Shown here piece by piece: positions 10,533 to 22,315 of a stretch of 60,000 nucleotides of DNA. Numbering within the stretch: the stretch's first letter is position 1; each line of letters starts with the position of its first letter. The notes under the pieces are model-generated. The model was not told where the DNA came from, did no database searches, and saw only the letters and a list, made by a program, of their open reading frames with translations. Source of the DNA: Adiantum capillus-veneris (lineage: Eukaryota; Streptophyta; Polypodiopsida; Polypodiales; Pteridaceae); NCBI GenBank assembly GCA_014529385.2, contig CM043942.1, positions 107,649,141 through 107,709,140 on the forward strand, given 5' to 3'. The translations under genes and the position numbers were made by a program.

Positions 10533-11871
10533 CACTAGGTTGGTAACCTAACAGAACATAAAAGTGTCCTTTTAGGGTTTTGAAAAAAACCTCCAAAACC
10601 ATAGTAGATCCACTCATTTTGTAAAATCCTTTCATGAGGTTATAGTTCAAGGCCTACTTTACATGGAAAAAATAAGAAACTTGTAAAATTTCTCATCTTT
10701 TGGTCACACCAAGCCTTCAAAGTTGATGGACCAGTACATTTTCATCAAAACAGTCATTTCTTACGTTTTGTTGCATAAAAATAAGATTAGGGATTTTTGT
10801 AGGACTTGAGATAAATTCCCTAGTTAACTTCAATGGGTTGTTGATCAGAACATATAATTGCTTCTCACTCACTATTTTTTGTTTTGCCAAAAGAAATAGG
10901 TACAAAAAAGTTGAGTTTTTACCATTCTGCAAACCTATCATCAAAGTTTCTATAGCCACGCTCAATACAAATAATATATGCATGTTTTCTTAGTTCCCTA
11001 TTGTCCTTTAGGTTCATAAGGAGCCATGGAGCATGTCAAAAGAATAATACATCTCTTACCAAGGGGAATCTTGGGGACAAAGATGAAGTGCTAAATACAG
11101 CAAACATGAAAAAACTGGGCTCAACATTATGAGTTGTAGAATCCCATAGAAACTATTCAATATCTAGCCAAATTTGATCCTTATGACTAGATATGGTTAC
11201 TACCTACAAAATGCATATAGTTGTCACAAGAAACGAACAATATTGAAAAAGCTATACTTGATATACTAGAATGTTTCATTTTCTTCTGTAACTGAAAAAA
11301 TCAACCATCATTGTCTACTATGCAAAATAGGGTATTAGGTGCCCCAAAACTCAAGGAATATTAGCTTTATGTTACAATATGCGACATAGAAAATCAAAAA
11401 TGCATTTGGATATCATGAAAGCCACCAAAAAAATCATAGAGGAGCTAAAATTAGCTAAAAAACAGGATTTGACAATTTTTGTAATTTGGTCATAACTTAC
11501 AACTTTAACATTTATTTCTCCCTAGAAGCATCGGGACATGTTGAGGACTACTAAAGATAGTTCTCTAGCATTATAGACCTCACAAACATGAATTCTAGAG
11601 TGGTATAGTTGCAAAAAGTTAAAAAAAGCAAAAAATAGGACCCGTTTTTTCACACAGTTTAGGTTGTGAAATGTTGTGCAAGGACAAGGTTAAAGATGGA
11701 ATTGATATTCCAAAAAAAATTCGAATTTTTTTCAGCTCATGAGACAATTTTCTAGACAGATAGCACCTCAAAATCCATTTTGAAACTCTTGACATAATTC
11801 AAGGAAAATGGTCACTTAACAGGACATAAAAGTGTCCCAGGACATAAAAGTGTCCCATTACCAACCTAGTG
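10533..11871. mobile_element. Non-autonomous DNA element with 14-bp TIRs, flanked by TTAA
   Basis: The left end CACTAGGTTGGTAA (10533-10546) is the exact reverse complement of the right end (11858-11871). Both sides carry TTAA (10529-10532, 11872-11875), which could be a 4-bp target duplication. A subterminal motif ACATAAAAGTGTCC, itself partly palindromic, occurs near both ends and is doubled at the right. No transposase motif is seen in the 1.34 kb interior. CACTA-type termini suggest the CACTA superfamily, but TTAA flanks are typical of piggyBac; the class is unresolved. A diverged inverted partial copy lies at 22420-22720. Confidence 0.7.
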
Positions 11872-11969
11872 TTAAAGATAAATTAAAGGATGATTCCTTA
11901 GAGAGATGTCTTTTCATTTGCACAACATTGGTGAGACATGATGGTTAAGTGCATACGAACTGATAATTT

Positions 11970-12420
11970 GGTGGAGAGAGCTTACTCCTCCTTATACACT
12001 TGATAGGTAATGAGGAGAAAGTGCACAAGAATCCTACCGAAGATGTTGAGGCAAGAGAGATTATGCTTCAAAATGTCATGCCACCTACTTCTGATCAAAC
12101 ATAAGAGGCTATCCATGCACCACATGGTGAAGAAAGAATACATAATGATTCTCCTAGTAGCTCTGGCTATGAAAAATAGCAGTGGTAGAATCCTGCGGTA
12201 TTCATTTATGGTTATTGTGTGGTAGGAAGTACATGTACAGTAGGGGGTTTTTCTAAGGCAAGAAATATAGAGCACATAGGGGTAAAATAGGTAGTTTTGG
12301 TGCATGTAAGTGATGTCTCCTTAGTACTAGTAGTGAATCCCCCACCAAGAATAGAGCATCAAGTGGTGTTGAGATGCCAATGGGATAGCTAGTTCCTCAT
12401 GTAGAGCTTGTTGCATTGAT
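11970..12420 (+). repeat. Unassigned repeat J, copy 1
   Basis: About 85% similar to 13306-13669 continued at 22219-22315. One forward frame (NEEKVHKNPTEDVEAR ... HNDSPSSSGYEK) looks like a hydrophilic acidic/Ser-rich linker interrupted by a few stops, as in a decayed retroelement polyprotein. That is a guess from composition only. Confidence 0.6.
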
Positions 12421-12429
12421 TGTAATGGT

Positions 12430-13300
12430 AATTGATAAACATTAATTTATTACATTGGATAGGTGGTTTATGGACTATGTAAAGGGATAGCAAGTTTATG
12501 CGAATTTGAGCTCTTTATGAGCAATGGTCATTTTATGTTGTTCGCCCAGAGTGTTTGTAATCATTTTGAGCATTGAGAAATCTATAAATAAATACGTGAA
12601 AAAGACAAATGCTCACTTTTGCATGGGGGAAGATTGCACCCAGTGCTATGTATTTTTCTCATCTCCTCTCTTCACCTTTCACCTCTTTGTGCCTATGTAG
12701 CACTTCACTCTAGGAGGTGCGCACACACATTCTCTCATGCTCTCTTTTGTTATCCTTGTCTCTTAGATCGTGTATCACTCTTGGTTGTGTGCATGTGTGA
12801 TTCATCGGGTATGTTGATCTGCTGATTTTCTATTTTGTTGATTTTTTAGGCATGTTTCACCTCCATTTGTATTAATGGATCAAACCCTGGGCTACGCTCT
12901 TCGGTCTGCATCAATCATGTCTATGGCCATTATGAAGATCAAAGATAAGTCATGCTTACTTCAACTTAATTATATCGGTGTTTATTATTAATGTCCTGAG
13001 ATTGCAAGTGTGTTTGGATTCTTTACGACTTTTGAATTCTTCTGAGTGAATAAAGATATTCTTTATGATTATAAATGATCATAAAAACTAAGTATACATT
13101 AGAATAGAAAAAAATTTAGTGTTTTGCTGCATATAGCTATCATGGAAATTAACTATGCATTAGGATATGAAAAAAATTTAAGTATTTTTTTGCATATAGC
13201 TATAAAAATAACTCGTTGGTTATCTATATACATAAAAGAGAGATGATCATACATGTCGAGAAGATTGGATACCTGTAAACATTTGTGTGATAATGATCAA
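12430..13300. other. Spacer between J copies; possible old LTR
   Basis: No coding motif. A TATAAATAAATA run near 12581 followed by pyrimidine-rich sequence resembles an LTR promoter and leader, but no second copy exists in the window to test this. Confidence 0.35.
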
Positions 13301-13305
13301 CACGG

Positions 13306-13669
13306 CATAAGGAGAGAACTTGCTACTCCTCATGCACTTGATGGTTAATGAGAAGAAAGTGCACAAAAATCCCAAGGAAGGTTTTGCTTCAAGGTGTTAT
13401 GCCACCTCTTTTTGATCAACCATAAGTGGCTATCCATACACCATATGGTGAAGAAAGTATACATAATGATGCTCCTAGTAGCTTTGACAGTGCAAAGAGT
13501 AGTGGTAGAAACCCAAGATATTCATTTATGGTCATCATATGGTAGCAAGTGCGCATACAATAGGGGGTTTTCTAAGGCAAGAAATATAAAATTACACTAA
13601 GGAGAGTTCGCTAATATAGGGGTTAAAAGGGTAATTTTGGTGCACGTAAGTGATGTCTCCCTAGTACCA
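13306..13669 (+). repeat. Unassigned repeat J, copy 2 (left part, split by element H)
   Basis: Matches J copy 1 up to the TACCA target site and resumes at 22219. The split shows that element H inserted into an existing J copy. Confidence 0.75.
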
Positions 13670-15150
13670 TGTAATGAAATTGGCCTATTTAATTTGAGAG
13701 TAGCGGAAATTAATGAGAGTAGCGAACATGACAACAATTGAGGACTGGATTTATGTGGAGCCGGTCCCCCCTCCAATAGGCATTTGTATTATGATTTCTC
13801 CCATTAAGAGAGACTTGTTACAATACAATCTTTGTGTTCCTTGTGACCTAGGTGATGCAATGAAGATGGAAAGCTTCATGCATCACAAACATAACATAAA
13901 CTTGAAGAAAGCTTTAACTATCCCAAGCCTCGGTCCCAAGACCTCAAACACCTTCGAAGGTGGAGAGAGCTAGCAGGGAATGAGGGTAGGGAAGAGGAAG
14001 AAGAAACATTTCGTAGGAGAAAGAATTAGTTCCTCACTTATCATAACTCTTGTTGCTAGCATACATAATAGCATAGTAATGAAGAAGAAGGAAATCACAA
14101 GCTTAAGCATTGAAGCATGGCTCTTGGTTGGATTTGCACTCCATATCCAAGAGTGTTGGTGTAGGCTCTCAACCTCTACTTGCTTGGAAAAGGAGACGGA
14201 GCTCTTGCACTTTGCATAGCACACAATGAGAGTGTTTGTGAGTGTGTGTGGGTGAGTATACCCCCTAAGAATCCCCCTAGCTTGCTTGGGTTGACCCCCC
14301 CTTGTAGCTCATGCTTGCAACTCATTAGACCCCTGCAGGCCTAGCCAATCACAAGCAGGAGGCATTACAAGCAGCAAGGGTAGCCTTGAGACAAGTGTCT
14401 CCCTTTCTCCTTTGAGAGAGAGGGCTAAATAAATGATAAATCATTTAATTAAATATCCTAAATTATTATTGGACCCCTTGGGTGGCCAACCAATAGGCTT
14501 CAGGCACACCATGAGGGCAAAATGAGGAGGAACTTGACAAGTGTCCCTTTTGATTTCTTTGTACCATGCATGCCTTGTGTGAGTGTGTGGGTGTTCTCTC
14601 TCACCCCCCCTCATGTAGGGCTCGCCCCCTCCCTGTAGGGATTGAATCTTTGACTTTTTTAAACCTCAAGTCCCTCATGCATATGCCCAGTTCCCACCAC
14701 AAGCTTGACTCATAAGCACTTTAAGCTTGGGCTGGGTTCTCACCTTAAGTGCAACCCTAGCATCTCAAGCATGTCAAGCACCTCAATCATCTCAATAATT
14801 AAGCACCTCAAGCACCTTAGTCATCAAGCATTACAAGCAAGACAAGCACCTCGAGCTGGGTCAGGTTCCCGCGCGTCAAGCTCCCTAAGGTCAAAGGCCT
14901 TTTACACACATTACCGGAGGTATTCAATGAATCTAACCCTAAGGTCTTATGCTCCATTTGTTAGCCTTGCTCTTTGATAGACCATCTCTCATGTGGGCCC
15001 CTTTACCATTGGCCCTGTGTTGAGATAGATCTATAAGCACATGTCTATATCTCAGCACTTGTTCCCGTTTATTCTCCCACATTAAGTGATCAATTTAAAA
15101 TGAGAAAATAATTTGGGTTGGTTAAATATTAGATATTAGATTTTATGACA
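13670..15150 (-). repeat. 3' LTR of element H
   Basis: 1481 bp. It differs from the 5' LTR mainly by loss of about 100 bp near 13714 and scattered substitutions, so the insertion is not very recent. A third, inverted relative begins at 58562. Confidence 0.93.
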
Positions 15151-15165
15151 TTACCTCTCTCTTGA
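15151..15165 (-). promoter_or_regulatory. Polypurine tract of element H
   Basis: Read on the minus strand, AAGAGAGAGGTAA directly precedes the 3' LTR start TGTCATAAAATC. This is the normal site of plus-strand priming. Confidence 0.75.
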
Positions 15166-15509
15166 AATCATAGTCGTCCTCGACTCTGAGGTAGAAGAGA
15201 TAAAGCCTTAGTCATTAGTCAATTTTACTTAGCGGGAAGAGGTTCCCTTTTTACCCTACGACATCTTTCCAAGATGGATGACTAATCCATTTGGTTCTTG
15301 GGAGACATAGTTGCCACAAGCATGTCTACTCTTTAGTCCATTTCATTCTCCCAAAGTAGAGTGACAAATTCTACTTGGTTTTTGAGAGACGTCATCATCA
15401 CAAACATGATTCTAATCATGCATACTAGTTAAATTTGTGCACAATTAAAAAGAGGACTAGTCTTATAAGATAAAAACATGAGTCATTTAAAAGAAATTTG
15501 TACATTTGC

Positions 15510-16064
15510 TTACTCTAATGTAGCATTGTAAGCATTGACAAGGTTCATACTATCCTTAAGCTGTATTCCTTGCATCCATCTAGCATCTTCAAAAGGATAA
15601 TTTTTGAACTTAATAAGATACCGTCGGATAATCTTACCATGTTGTAGTACCTTGTCTTCATGCCGAAGAACAGCTTCGGGTTGTAGCACCTCTTCTTGGT
15701 CTTCAACTTCGGGAGGGTCTTCAATAATTGGTTCAGTTGGTGACTCTCCTTTGTAGGGCTTAAGTAGGCTTACATGAAAGGCATTGTGTATGAGCCAATG
15801 GTTGGGCAACTTGAGTTGATAAGCCGTCTCATTGATGGGCTTCAAGATTTGGAAAGGACCATAGTATCTTTTTGCTAGTTTAGCATAATACTTTTGATGG
15901 CCCGTAGGATTTTTGCCCATCGTTTTCCTTAATCGAGCCTTAGGAAACTTGAGTAAGACCCAATCATTTTCTTTGAACATTAAGGCTCTTTTGTGCTTAT
16001 TAGCAGCAGTTTTTTGCCTTTGTTGAGAGATGGATATAGCCTCCTTAATCTTTTGAAAAGATTC
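15510..16064 (-). pseudogene. Integrase C-terminus and chromodomain (element H)
   Basis: The frame runs through the integrase C-terminal region (KRYYGPFQILKPINETAYQLKLP, HNAFHVSLLKPY) into a chromodomain-like end (ILFRHED-type start, IIRRYLIKFKNYPFEDARWM). Chromodomains of such elements are thought to bias integration toward marked heterochromatin. A TAA at about 16062, most simply a CAA-to-TAA change, separates it from the integrase core in the same frame. Confidence 0.85.
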
Positions 16065-16993
16065 TTATAGGTCACGGCTATACTCATCGGCGGCGAAGAT
16101 CTTCCCATGTACTTTGAGTAGCAAGGGACTTTTAGGTCTTCCCTCAATGATCTCAAAAGGTGCTTTTCCCGTAGAAGTATGTACAGTATTATTGTAGGCA
16201 TACTCTACAAGAGGTAAGTACTTTTCCCATTGTGAGCGTTGATCTACTTCGGTAACATAAGTCTTGAGTAGATCGAGTATTGTAAGATTGGCTATCTCAA
16301 TTTGGCCATCCGTTTGTGGGTGATAGGCCGAAGAGAAATTCAATCTTGTTCCTAGATTTTCAAAGAGACCTTTCCAGACATTAATGGTCATTTTAGGATC
16401 TCTATCTGACATGATGGTTGTGGGTAATCCATGGTGCTTGAAAATCTGAGAATGAAGAGAGTTGCCATTTGATGTGCCTTAATAGTCTTTTTGACAAGAA
16501 TAAAATGTGCTTGCTTGCTAAACCTGTCAACTATTGTCCATATTCCTATATTCCTATGGATAGACTTGGGTAATCCAAAGATGAAATTCATGGATATACT
16601 CTCCCATGGTGAAATTGGAATAGGCAATGGCTGGATTAATTCAGGTTGCTTCCCTCTATCATACTTGGTCTTTTGGCATACTACACATTTTGAAACATAA
16701 TCTTGTATGTCCACTTTCATGGTAGGCCAATAGAAGTACGTCTCTACTCCTCGGAGAGTAGGTTGAATACCTCTATGCCCCGCAGATGAAGGAGCATGGG
16801 ATTCATACATAACTTTCTCACGGAGGGAATGGGTAACACATAGCCTATTGCCGTGGAGAAGATAACCATCCTGCAACGTGAATGGTTCCTCTTTCTTTCC
16901 CAAAGCAAGGGCTGACATTATGTCTCTAAAGTCAGGGTCACTAGCATACTCATCTATCATAGAGGATAGATCATTGTGAGTAGCTATAGACAC
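16065..16993 (-). pseudogene. Integrase zinc domain and core (element H)
   Basis: Two overlapping frames, 16388-16993 and 16065-16412, contain the H2C2 zinc domain (HRGIQPTLRG ... CVVCQ) and the core. The second catalytic Asp (MSDRDPK) and the Glu (QTDGQIEIAN) are present. The first Asp is Asn: SMNFIFGLP where the family has SMDF. A frameshift near 16440 splits the core. Integrase activity is doubly lost. Confidence 0.87.
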
Positions 16994-17008
16994 CGCATTA
17001 ACTTTGGG

Positions 17009-17614
17009 TCGTCATGAAAGTGCATCGGCCACTTGATTGTGCTTACCAGCTATGTGAGAAATATGTAAATTAAATTGCGAAAGAAAATTTGCCCACCTCA
17101 TTTGTTTGTCGGAAAGCTTGGTTTGCGTCATGAAATATTTGAGACTTTGGTGGCCGGTTTGTAGGATAAATGGAGTCCCCAATAGGTAGTGCTTCCCTGT
17201 TTCTAGGGCATGTAGAACAGCTAAAAGCTCTTTCTCATAAATGCCCAAGACTCGTTCATCAATATTGAGCCTTTGACTCTCATATGCTATGGCATGCCCT
17301 TCTTGAAGCAAAACTGCTCCAAGGCAATCACCACAAGCATCACATTGGACCTCAAATGGCTTTGAGAGATCCGGAAGCACGAGGACGGGTTGTGAAGTAA
17401 GCTTATCTTTGAGCTTTTCAAAAGCATTTTTCTCCTTAGCAGTCCATACAAACTTAACGTTCTTCTTAGTTAAGTCGTGTAGTGGTACTGCTACTTGAGA
17501 GAATTTTGCTATGAAGCGTTTATAGTATGCGCACATACCAACAAAGCTTCTTAGCTCATGTAGATTTCTTGGGTTAGGCCATGCTTTTATTACCTCTAAC
17601 TTTGATGGATCCAT
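17009..17614 (-). pseudogene. RNase H and RT connection region (element H)
   Basis: A 200-codon frame covers the RT thumb/connection (WPNPRNLHELRSFVGMCAYYKRFI) and a single gypsy RNase H (FEVQCDACGDCLGAVLLQ ... NQVADALS). The usual DAS motif reads DAC. It ends at a TGA (17009-17011) that a CGA-to-TGA change would explain, since RPKVNAVS continues in frame toward the integrase. Only one RNase H is present, unlike elements A, B and C. Confidence 0.87.
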
Positions 17615-17647
17615 TTGGATACCATCTTTAGAGATAATATGACCTAG

Positions 17648-18359
17648 TTATTGAATCTCTTGAAGGAAGAATTCGCTTTTCTTTTGGTTGAGAAAAAGCT
17701 TGTTCTCCCTCAATGCTTGAAAAATCATTTGGAGATGTTGCTTATGTTCCTCCAAAGACTTGGAGTAGCTGATGATATCATCAAAGAACACTCCAATGAA
17801 TTTGCGGTATGGTCTAAAAATTTTCTCCATCAAATGATTGAACGTAGCTAGTGCATTAGTCAAGCCAAAAGGCATGACTAGATATTCATAAAGACCAAAC
17901 GTTGTGCGAAACGCGGTCTTTAAGATATCTTCATCCACTCTCCTTATTTGATGATAGCCACTCTTAAGGTCAATCCTACTGAAGTAGGTAGCCTTGTAGC
18001 TTATCAAACAGATCTTCTACCCGAGGTACGGGAAATCTGTTTTTGATAGTGATATGGTTTAGTGCTCGATATTCCACACACATACGATATGTACCATCTT
18101 TCTTTTCCACTAAAAGGACTGGAGAACAAAAGGGAGAGGAACTAGGCCTCACCATCCCTTTGTCTACCAGCTCTTGTACTTGCCTCATGATCTCCTCTTG
18201 TTGAGCTTGTGAGACTCGATAAGGAGGCTTGTTAGGTGGTGAGATTCCAGGAAGGAGCTCAATGTGATGGTCATCATCCCCTCGTTTTGGAGGTAAGTCC
18301 ATAGGGATATCATCGATGAACACATCTTGGAATCCTTTTAGAAAATTAGACAAGTCCAA
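17648..18359 (-). pseudogene. Reverse transcriptase (element H)
   Basis: Frames 17976-18359 and 17648-18007 join around 17990 by a frameshift inside the RT palm. Landmarks are [44 protein letters not shown] and the catalytic FFDDI. A TAA at 17648 interrupts the frame before LGHIIS. The two active-site Asp residues are intact but the gene cannot yield one protein. Confidence 0.88.
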
Positions 18360-19219
18360 CTCTTCTTGTTCCTACCATTTACATTTGATGAAACATTAGT
18401 ATCTTTTAGAGACTCTTTGACAAAAATCATGTATGCAGAAACTGAGCTCTTCATTGACTTATCAAAATCAAGAGGATTTACAAGTGGAATAGTGCAACCA
18501 TGCTCACTAGAATCTATATACATGTTCTTTCCCCTGTAGGTGAAGTAGATTCTCCTTTCAGGGAACTTCATGTTGGCAGCCATGCGATCAAACCATGGTG
18601 CCCCTAGGATAACATCCTCATGTTGGAGAGGAGATATGAAGAAGTCTTCCTTGTCGACATAGCTTTGGACATGAAGCCTCAACTTCCCAATCAAGGGAGT
18701 AACGGATGCTTGTTGTCCCTTGAAAGCTGCATCAGCCACTACTATATCTCCCATCTCAAAAGCTTGAATGCCCAACTTGGTGGCCAACTCCGTTGATATG
18801 AAGTTGAGAGTAGAGCCGGGGTCAAACAAGATGAAGGAATCATGCTCTCTTACCTTTCCCCAAGCATAGGAAAGTGATAATCCTTTGCAATGAGCATCCT
18901 CTTTTGGAGCTTCGATGGTGGAAGCCCTAGGAGTCTCATTGCGAGTATTCTTCTTGGGGCAAGAATGATAGCCATTTCCTTGCTCCCCACACTTGAAACA
19001 CTTATGGTCCTTGCGAAAAGCTTCTAGCTCTTCAGGAGAGAGTCTGTTTTTACCTTTGTAAACTCCCTTCTCCTTGGACCAATTGTTGTTGTTGCTGGAA
19101 GTGACTTGGGAAGTATTTTGAACATTGTTTTTCCCCTTTGCATCATTTTTGTCTTTGTTTTCCATGGGATTGACATTATGTCTAGCCCCTTGATGGAAAT
19201 TGATGCGTGAAGCAACCAC
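18338..19219 (-). pseudogene. Gag zinc knuckle and aspartic protease (element H)
   Basis: The zinc knuckle reads CFKCGEQGNGYHSC: the His of the C-C-H-C pattern is Asn. The protease active site reads FDPGSTLNFIS, with Pro where Ser or Thr is expected between Asp and Gly. Both changes should weaken function. The protease core continues to ILGAPWFDRM. The frame overlaps the RT frame by 22 bp. Confidence 0.82.
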
Positions 19220-19230
19220 GGTGTGATGGA

Positions 19231-19734
19231 TTACTTCGCTAATAGTACAGGCTGTTGAGAGTTGATGTATTTGGCCATCTCTTCAGGTAATCCCGCACAG
19301 AATTGTTGTCTTTGCTCGGCAAAGTCTATCTTTTGAAAGACAGTAGCCTTGAGATGTAAATCGCAAAACTTTTCTATGTACTTGTGGATAGACTCATGAG
19401 AGAGAAGCTTCAAGCTGCGCCATTCAGGAAGCACTTTGTCTTTTGCATCGCTTGCAAGGAATTGCTTCATGATGGAAACGCGTAGAGTTTTCCACGTCTT
19501 TGGGGCCTCACCATTGCAACGAAGGCTAGCCCACCATTGACCAGATGATTTTTGGAAGTGCATAACTACATGGCGTAGCTTGGAGGACTCTGTGAAGCCC
19601 TCATCTCCAAAGGCCGCATCAAATTGCTGGATGAAGGCCAACACTTTGTCGGTAGCACCAAAGGTGCCATCATAGGTGAGAAAATAGATACTCTTTCCTC
19701 CCTCCTTGAACTTCTTTAGCTTTTGTGACCTTCG
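19231..19734 (-). pseudogene. Gag capsid region (element H)
   Basis: A 137-codon frame (19231-19644), continuing upstream toward 19734, matches the retrotransposon gag core: QQFDAAFGDEGF, GQWWASLRCNG, TWKTLRVSIMKQFL, FCAGLPEEMAKYI. This is the capsid part that packages the element RNA. A stop at 19231 separates it from the zinc-knuckle frame. Confidence 0.8.
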
Positions 19735-20216
19735 TCATGCAGGAAATGAAGGTGAAGAAGAAGGAGAAGAGGGTGATCTCTTCCTAGCCCTTTTCTTCCT
19801 TTGTTTCCTCTCTTGCCTTTTAGAGTGATGAGGAGAAGGACTATATATTGATCTTTTCCTCTTGGGAGGAGTGGGCGATCGTCTAGACCGCCATCTTTGT
19901 GGAGCCACATCTTTAGAGGAACTTAAACTTTCATTGCTTTCTTGCTCTTTGGATTCCTCCTCTCGAATGGGAGAGAGTCTTCTTTTGGGAGTCTCTTCAA
20001 GAGGCCTCCTAAGCTCTCTCTCCTCTTGGAGAGGAAGGGAAATTCCATAAGCACGACGTTGTTGAGTAACTTCAGCTTGCAAAGCAGGGTTGCCCATAGC
20101 TTGCTGCAACCTAGTGACGAGATAATTCACACATGGGAGCATCATCATTAGCACCTTCATGTGCAAAATTAAAGCTATCAATGTTCATTCTACTCTCTTG
20201 ATTATTGTCATCCATG
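19735..20216 (-). pseudogene. Gag N-terminal basic/Ser-rich region (element H)
   Basis: An ATG at 20216-20214 opens an acidic N-terminal stretch (MDDNNQESRMNID) that shifts frame near 20130. It continues as a 148-codon Arg/Ser/Pro-rich frame (PQRWRSRRSPTPPKRKRS). The position just after the primer-binding site region supports a gag start. Apart from low-complexity charge there is no known domain. Confidence 0.6.
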
Positions 20217-20616
20217 TTAACAAAATTTATGTATGTACTTAGTGTATGTTGTGGCAATTCAAAACCTTAGTTGCCACTACTCTTAACCTTTGAAAATCGG
20301 CTCTTAAGTATCTACACCCACGGCTCGAAGTGGTTAATTATAGAGAGTAGAGGAGTAGGTCTAACATAGAAGAGTTTCCAAGGGCTAGCTCCTTTCGGAC
20401 TTCTTATGGCTCAATAATGGTAAAGCCGTAGGCAAGTCTAAAAAGACTCCATTATTAAGTCCAAAGCTCCCGAGGTGTGCACCATCCCCCACATAGTGGG
20501 CTCAAAAAAACCGATAATAGATCCCACTTCCACTTACCCTAATATAATTAACAACATCAACCATTTATAGGCTACTTAAGGACATCTCTTCTTAAGCAAT
20601 AAAAGAGAAACCAAAT

Positions 20617-20628
20617 TCTCTGATACCA
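20617..20628 (-). promoter_or_regulatory. Primer-binding site of element H
   Basis: TGGTATCAGAGA on the minus strand starts 1 bp inside the 5' LTR end. It resembles the initiator-Met tRNA complement (TGGTATCAGAGC) common in plant elements. Confidence 0.8.
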
Positions 20629-20629
20629 A

Positions 20630-22218
20630 TGTAATAAAATTGGCCTTTTTAATTTGAGAGTAGTGAAAATTAATGAGAGTACTTTTGAGAAATGACTTTG
20701 TGAGCATAGCGGGTGAACATAATTGAAGATAGAAACATAATCATAGCAATTAGTTAGCTTGGCATGAACAATACTTTTGCAAGAGAGAGAATTTAGAGAA
20801 CATGACAATAGATCAGGACCGGATTTATGTGGAGCCGGTCCCCCCTCCAATAGGCATTTGTATTATGATTTCTCCCATTAAGAGAGACTTGTTACAATAC
20901 AATCTTTGTGTTCCTTGTGACCTAGGTTATGCAATGAAGATGGAAAGCTTCATGCATCACAAACATAACATAAACTTGAAGAAAGCTTTAACTATCCCAA
21001 GCCTCGGTCCCAAGACCTCAAACACGTTTGAAGGTGGAGAGAGCTAGCAGGGAATGAGGGTAGGGAAGAGGAAGAAGAAACATTTCGTAGGAGAAAGAAT
21101 TAGTTCCTCACTTATCATAACTCTTGTTGCTAGCATACATAATAGCATAGTAATGAAGAAGAAGGAGATGACAAGCTTAAGCATTGAAGCGTGGCTCTTG
21201 GTTGGATTTGCACTCCATATCCAAGAGTGTTGGTGTAGGCTCTCAACCTCTACTTGCTTGGAGAAGGAGAGGGAGATCTTGCACTTTGCATAGCACACAA
21301 TGAGAGTGTTTGTGAGTGTGTGTGGGTGAGTATACCCCCTAAGCAACCCTCTAGCTTGCTTGGGTCGACCCCTACTTGTAGCTCATGCTTGAAGCTCATT
21401 GGACCCCTCCAGGTCTAGCCAATCACAAGCAGGAGGCATTACAAGCAGCAAGGGTAGCCTTTAGACAAGTGTCTCCCTTTCCCCTTTGAGAGACAGGGCT
21501 AGATAAATGATAAATCATTTAATTAAATATCCTAAATTATTATTGGACCCCTTGGGTGGCCAACCAATAGGCTTTAGGCACACCATGAGAGCAACATGAG
21601 GACAAGTGTCCCTTTTGCTTTCTTTGTACCATGCATGCCTTGTGTGAGTGTGTGGGTGTTCTCTCTCATCCCCCCTCATGTAGGGAGTGCCCCCTCCTTG
21701 TAGGGATTGAATCTTTGACTTTTTGACACCTCAAGCCCCTCATGCATAGGCCCAGTTCCCACCACCAGCTTGGCTCATAAGCACTTTAAGCTTGGGGTGG
21801 GCTCTCACCTCAAGTGCAACCCTAGCATGTCAAGCATCTCAATAATTAAGCACCTCAATCATCTCAAGAACCTCAAGAACCTTAGTCATCAAGCAGGACA
21901 AGCACCTCGAGCTGGGTCGAGTTCTCGCGCCTCAAGCTCAGTCCTAGCTTCCCTAAGGTCAAAGGCCTTTTACACACATTATTGGAGGTCTGCAATGAAG
22001 CTAACCCTAAGGTCTTATGCTCCATTTTTTAGCCTTGCTCTTTGATAGACCATCTCTCATTTGGGCCCCTTTACCATTGGCCCCGTGTTGAGATAGATCT
22101 ATAAGCACATGTCTATATCTTAACACTTGGTCCCGTTTATTCTCGCACATTAAGTGATCAATTTAATATGAGAAAATCATTTGGGTTGGCTAAATAGTAG
22201 ATATTAGATTTTATGACA
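20630..22218 (-). repeat. 5' LTR of element H
   Basis: 1589 bp, from TGTCATAAAATC at 22218 down to the CA at 20630-20631 (minus-strand sense). It pairs with 13670-15150 and keeps the roughly 100 bp deleted from the 3' LTR. Confidence 0.93.
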
Positions 22219-22315
22219 TACCATTAGTGAATCCCCCAAGTATAGAGCATCAAGTGGTGTGTAGATGCCAATGGGATAGCTAGTTCTTATTGGAGAGCTT
22301 GCTGCATTGATTATT
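22219..22315 (+). repeat. Unassigned repeat J, copy 2 (right part)
   Basis: Continues the J sequence interrupted at 13669, beginning with the duplicated TACCA. Matches J copy 1 around 12320-12420. Confidence 0.7.

Larger units (their letters stand above)
13670..22218 (-). mobile_element. Element H: chromodomain Ty3/gypsy (chromovirus), TSD TACCA
   Basis: Two LTRs of about 1.5 kb with TG...CA ends bound 5.5 kb of interior. The 5-bp duplication TACCA is at 13665-13669 and 22219-22223. Minus-strand gene order is gag, zinc knuckle, protease, RT, RNase H, integrase, chromodomain, which defines a chromovirus. Primer-binding site (20617-20628) and polypurine tract (15151-15165) sit where expected. 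Stops, frameshifts and changed catalytic residues show it is inactive. Confidence 0.95.

Noticed and set aside
10533-11871. Firm assignment to the piggyBac superfamily from TTAA flanks
   Set aside because: TTAA is common in AT-rich DNA, the termini look CACTA-like, and no transposase is present.
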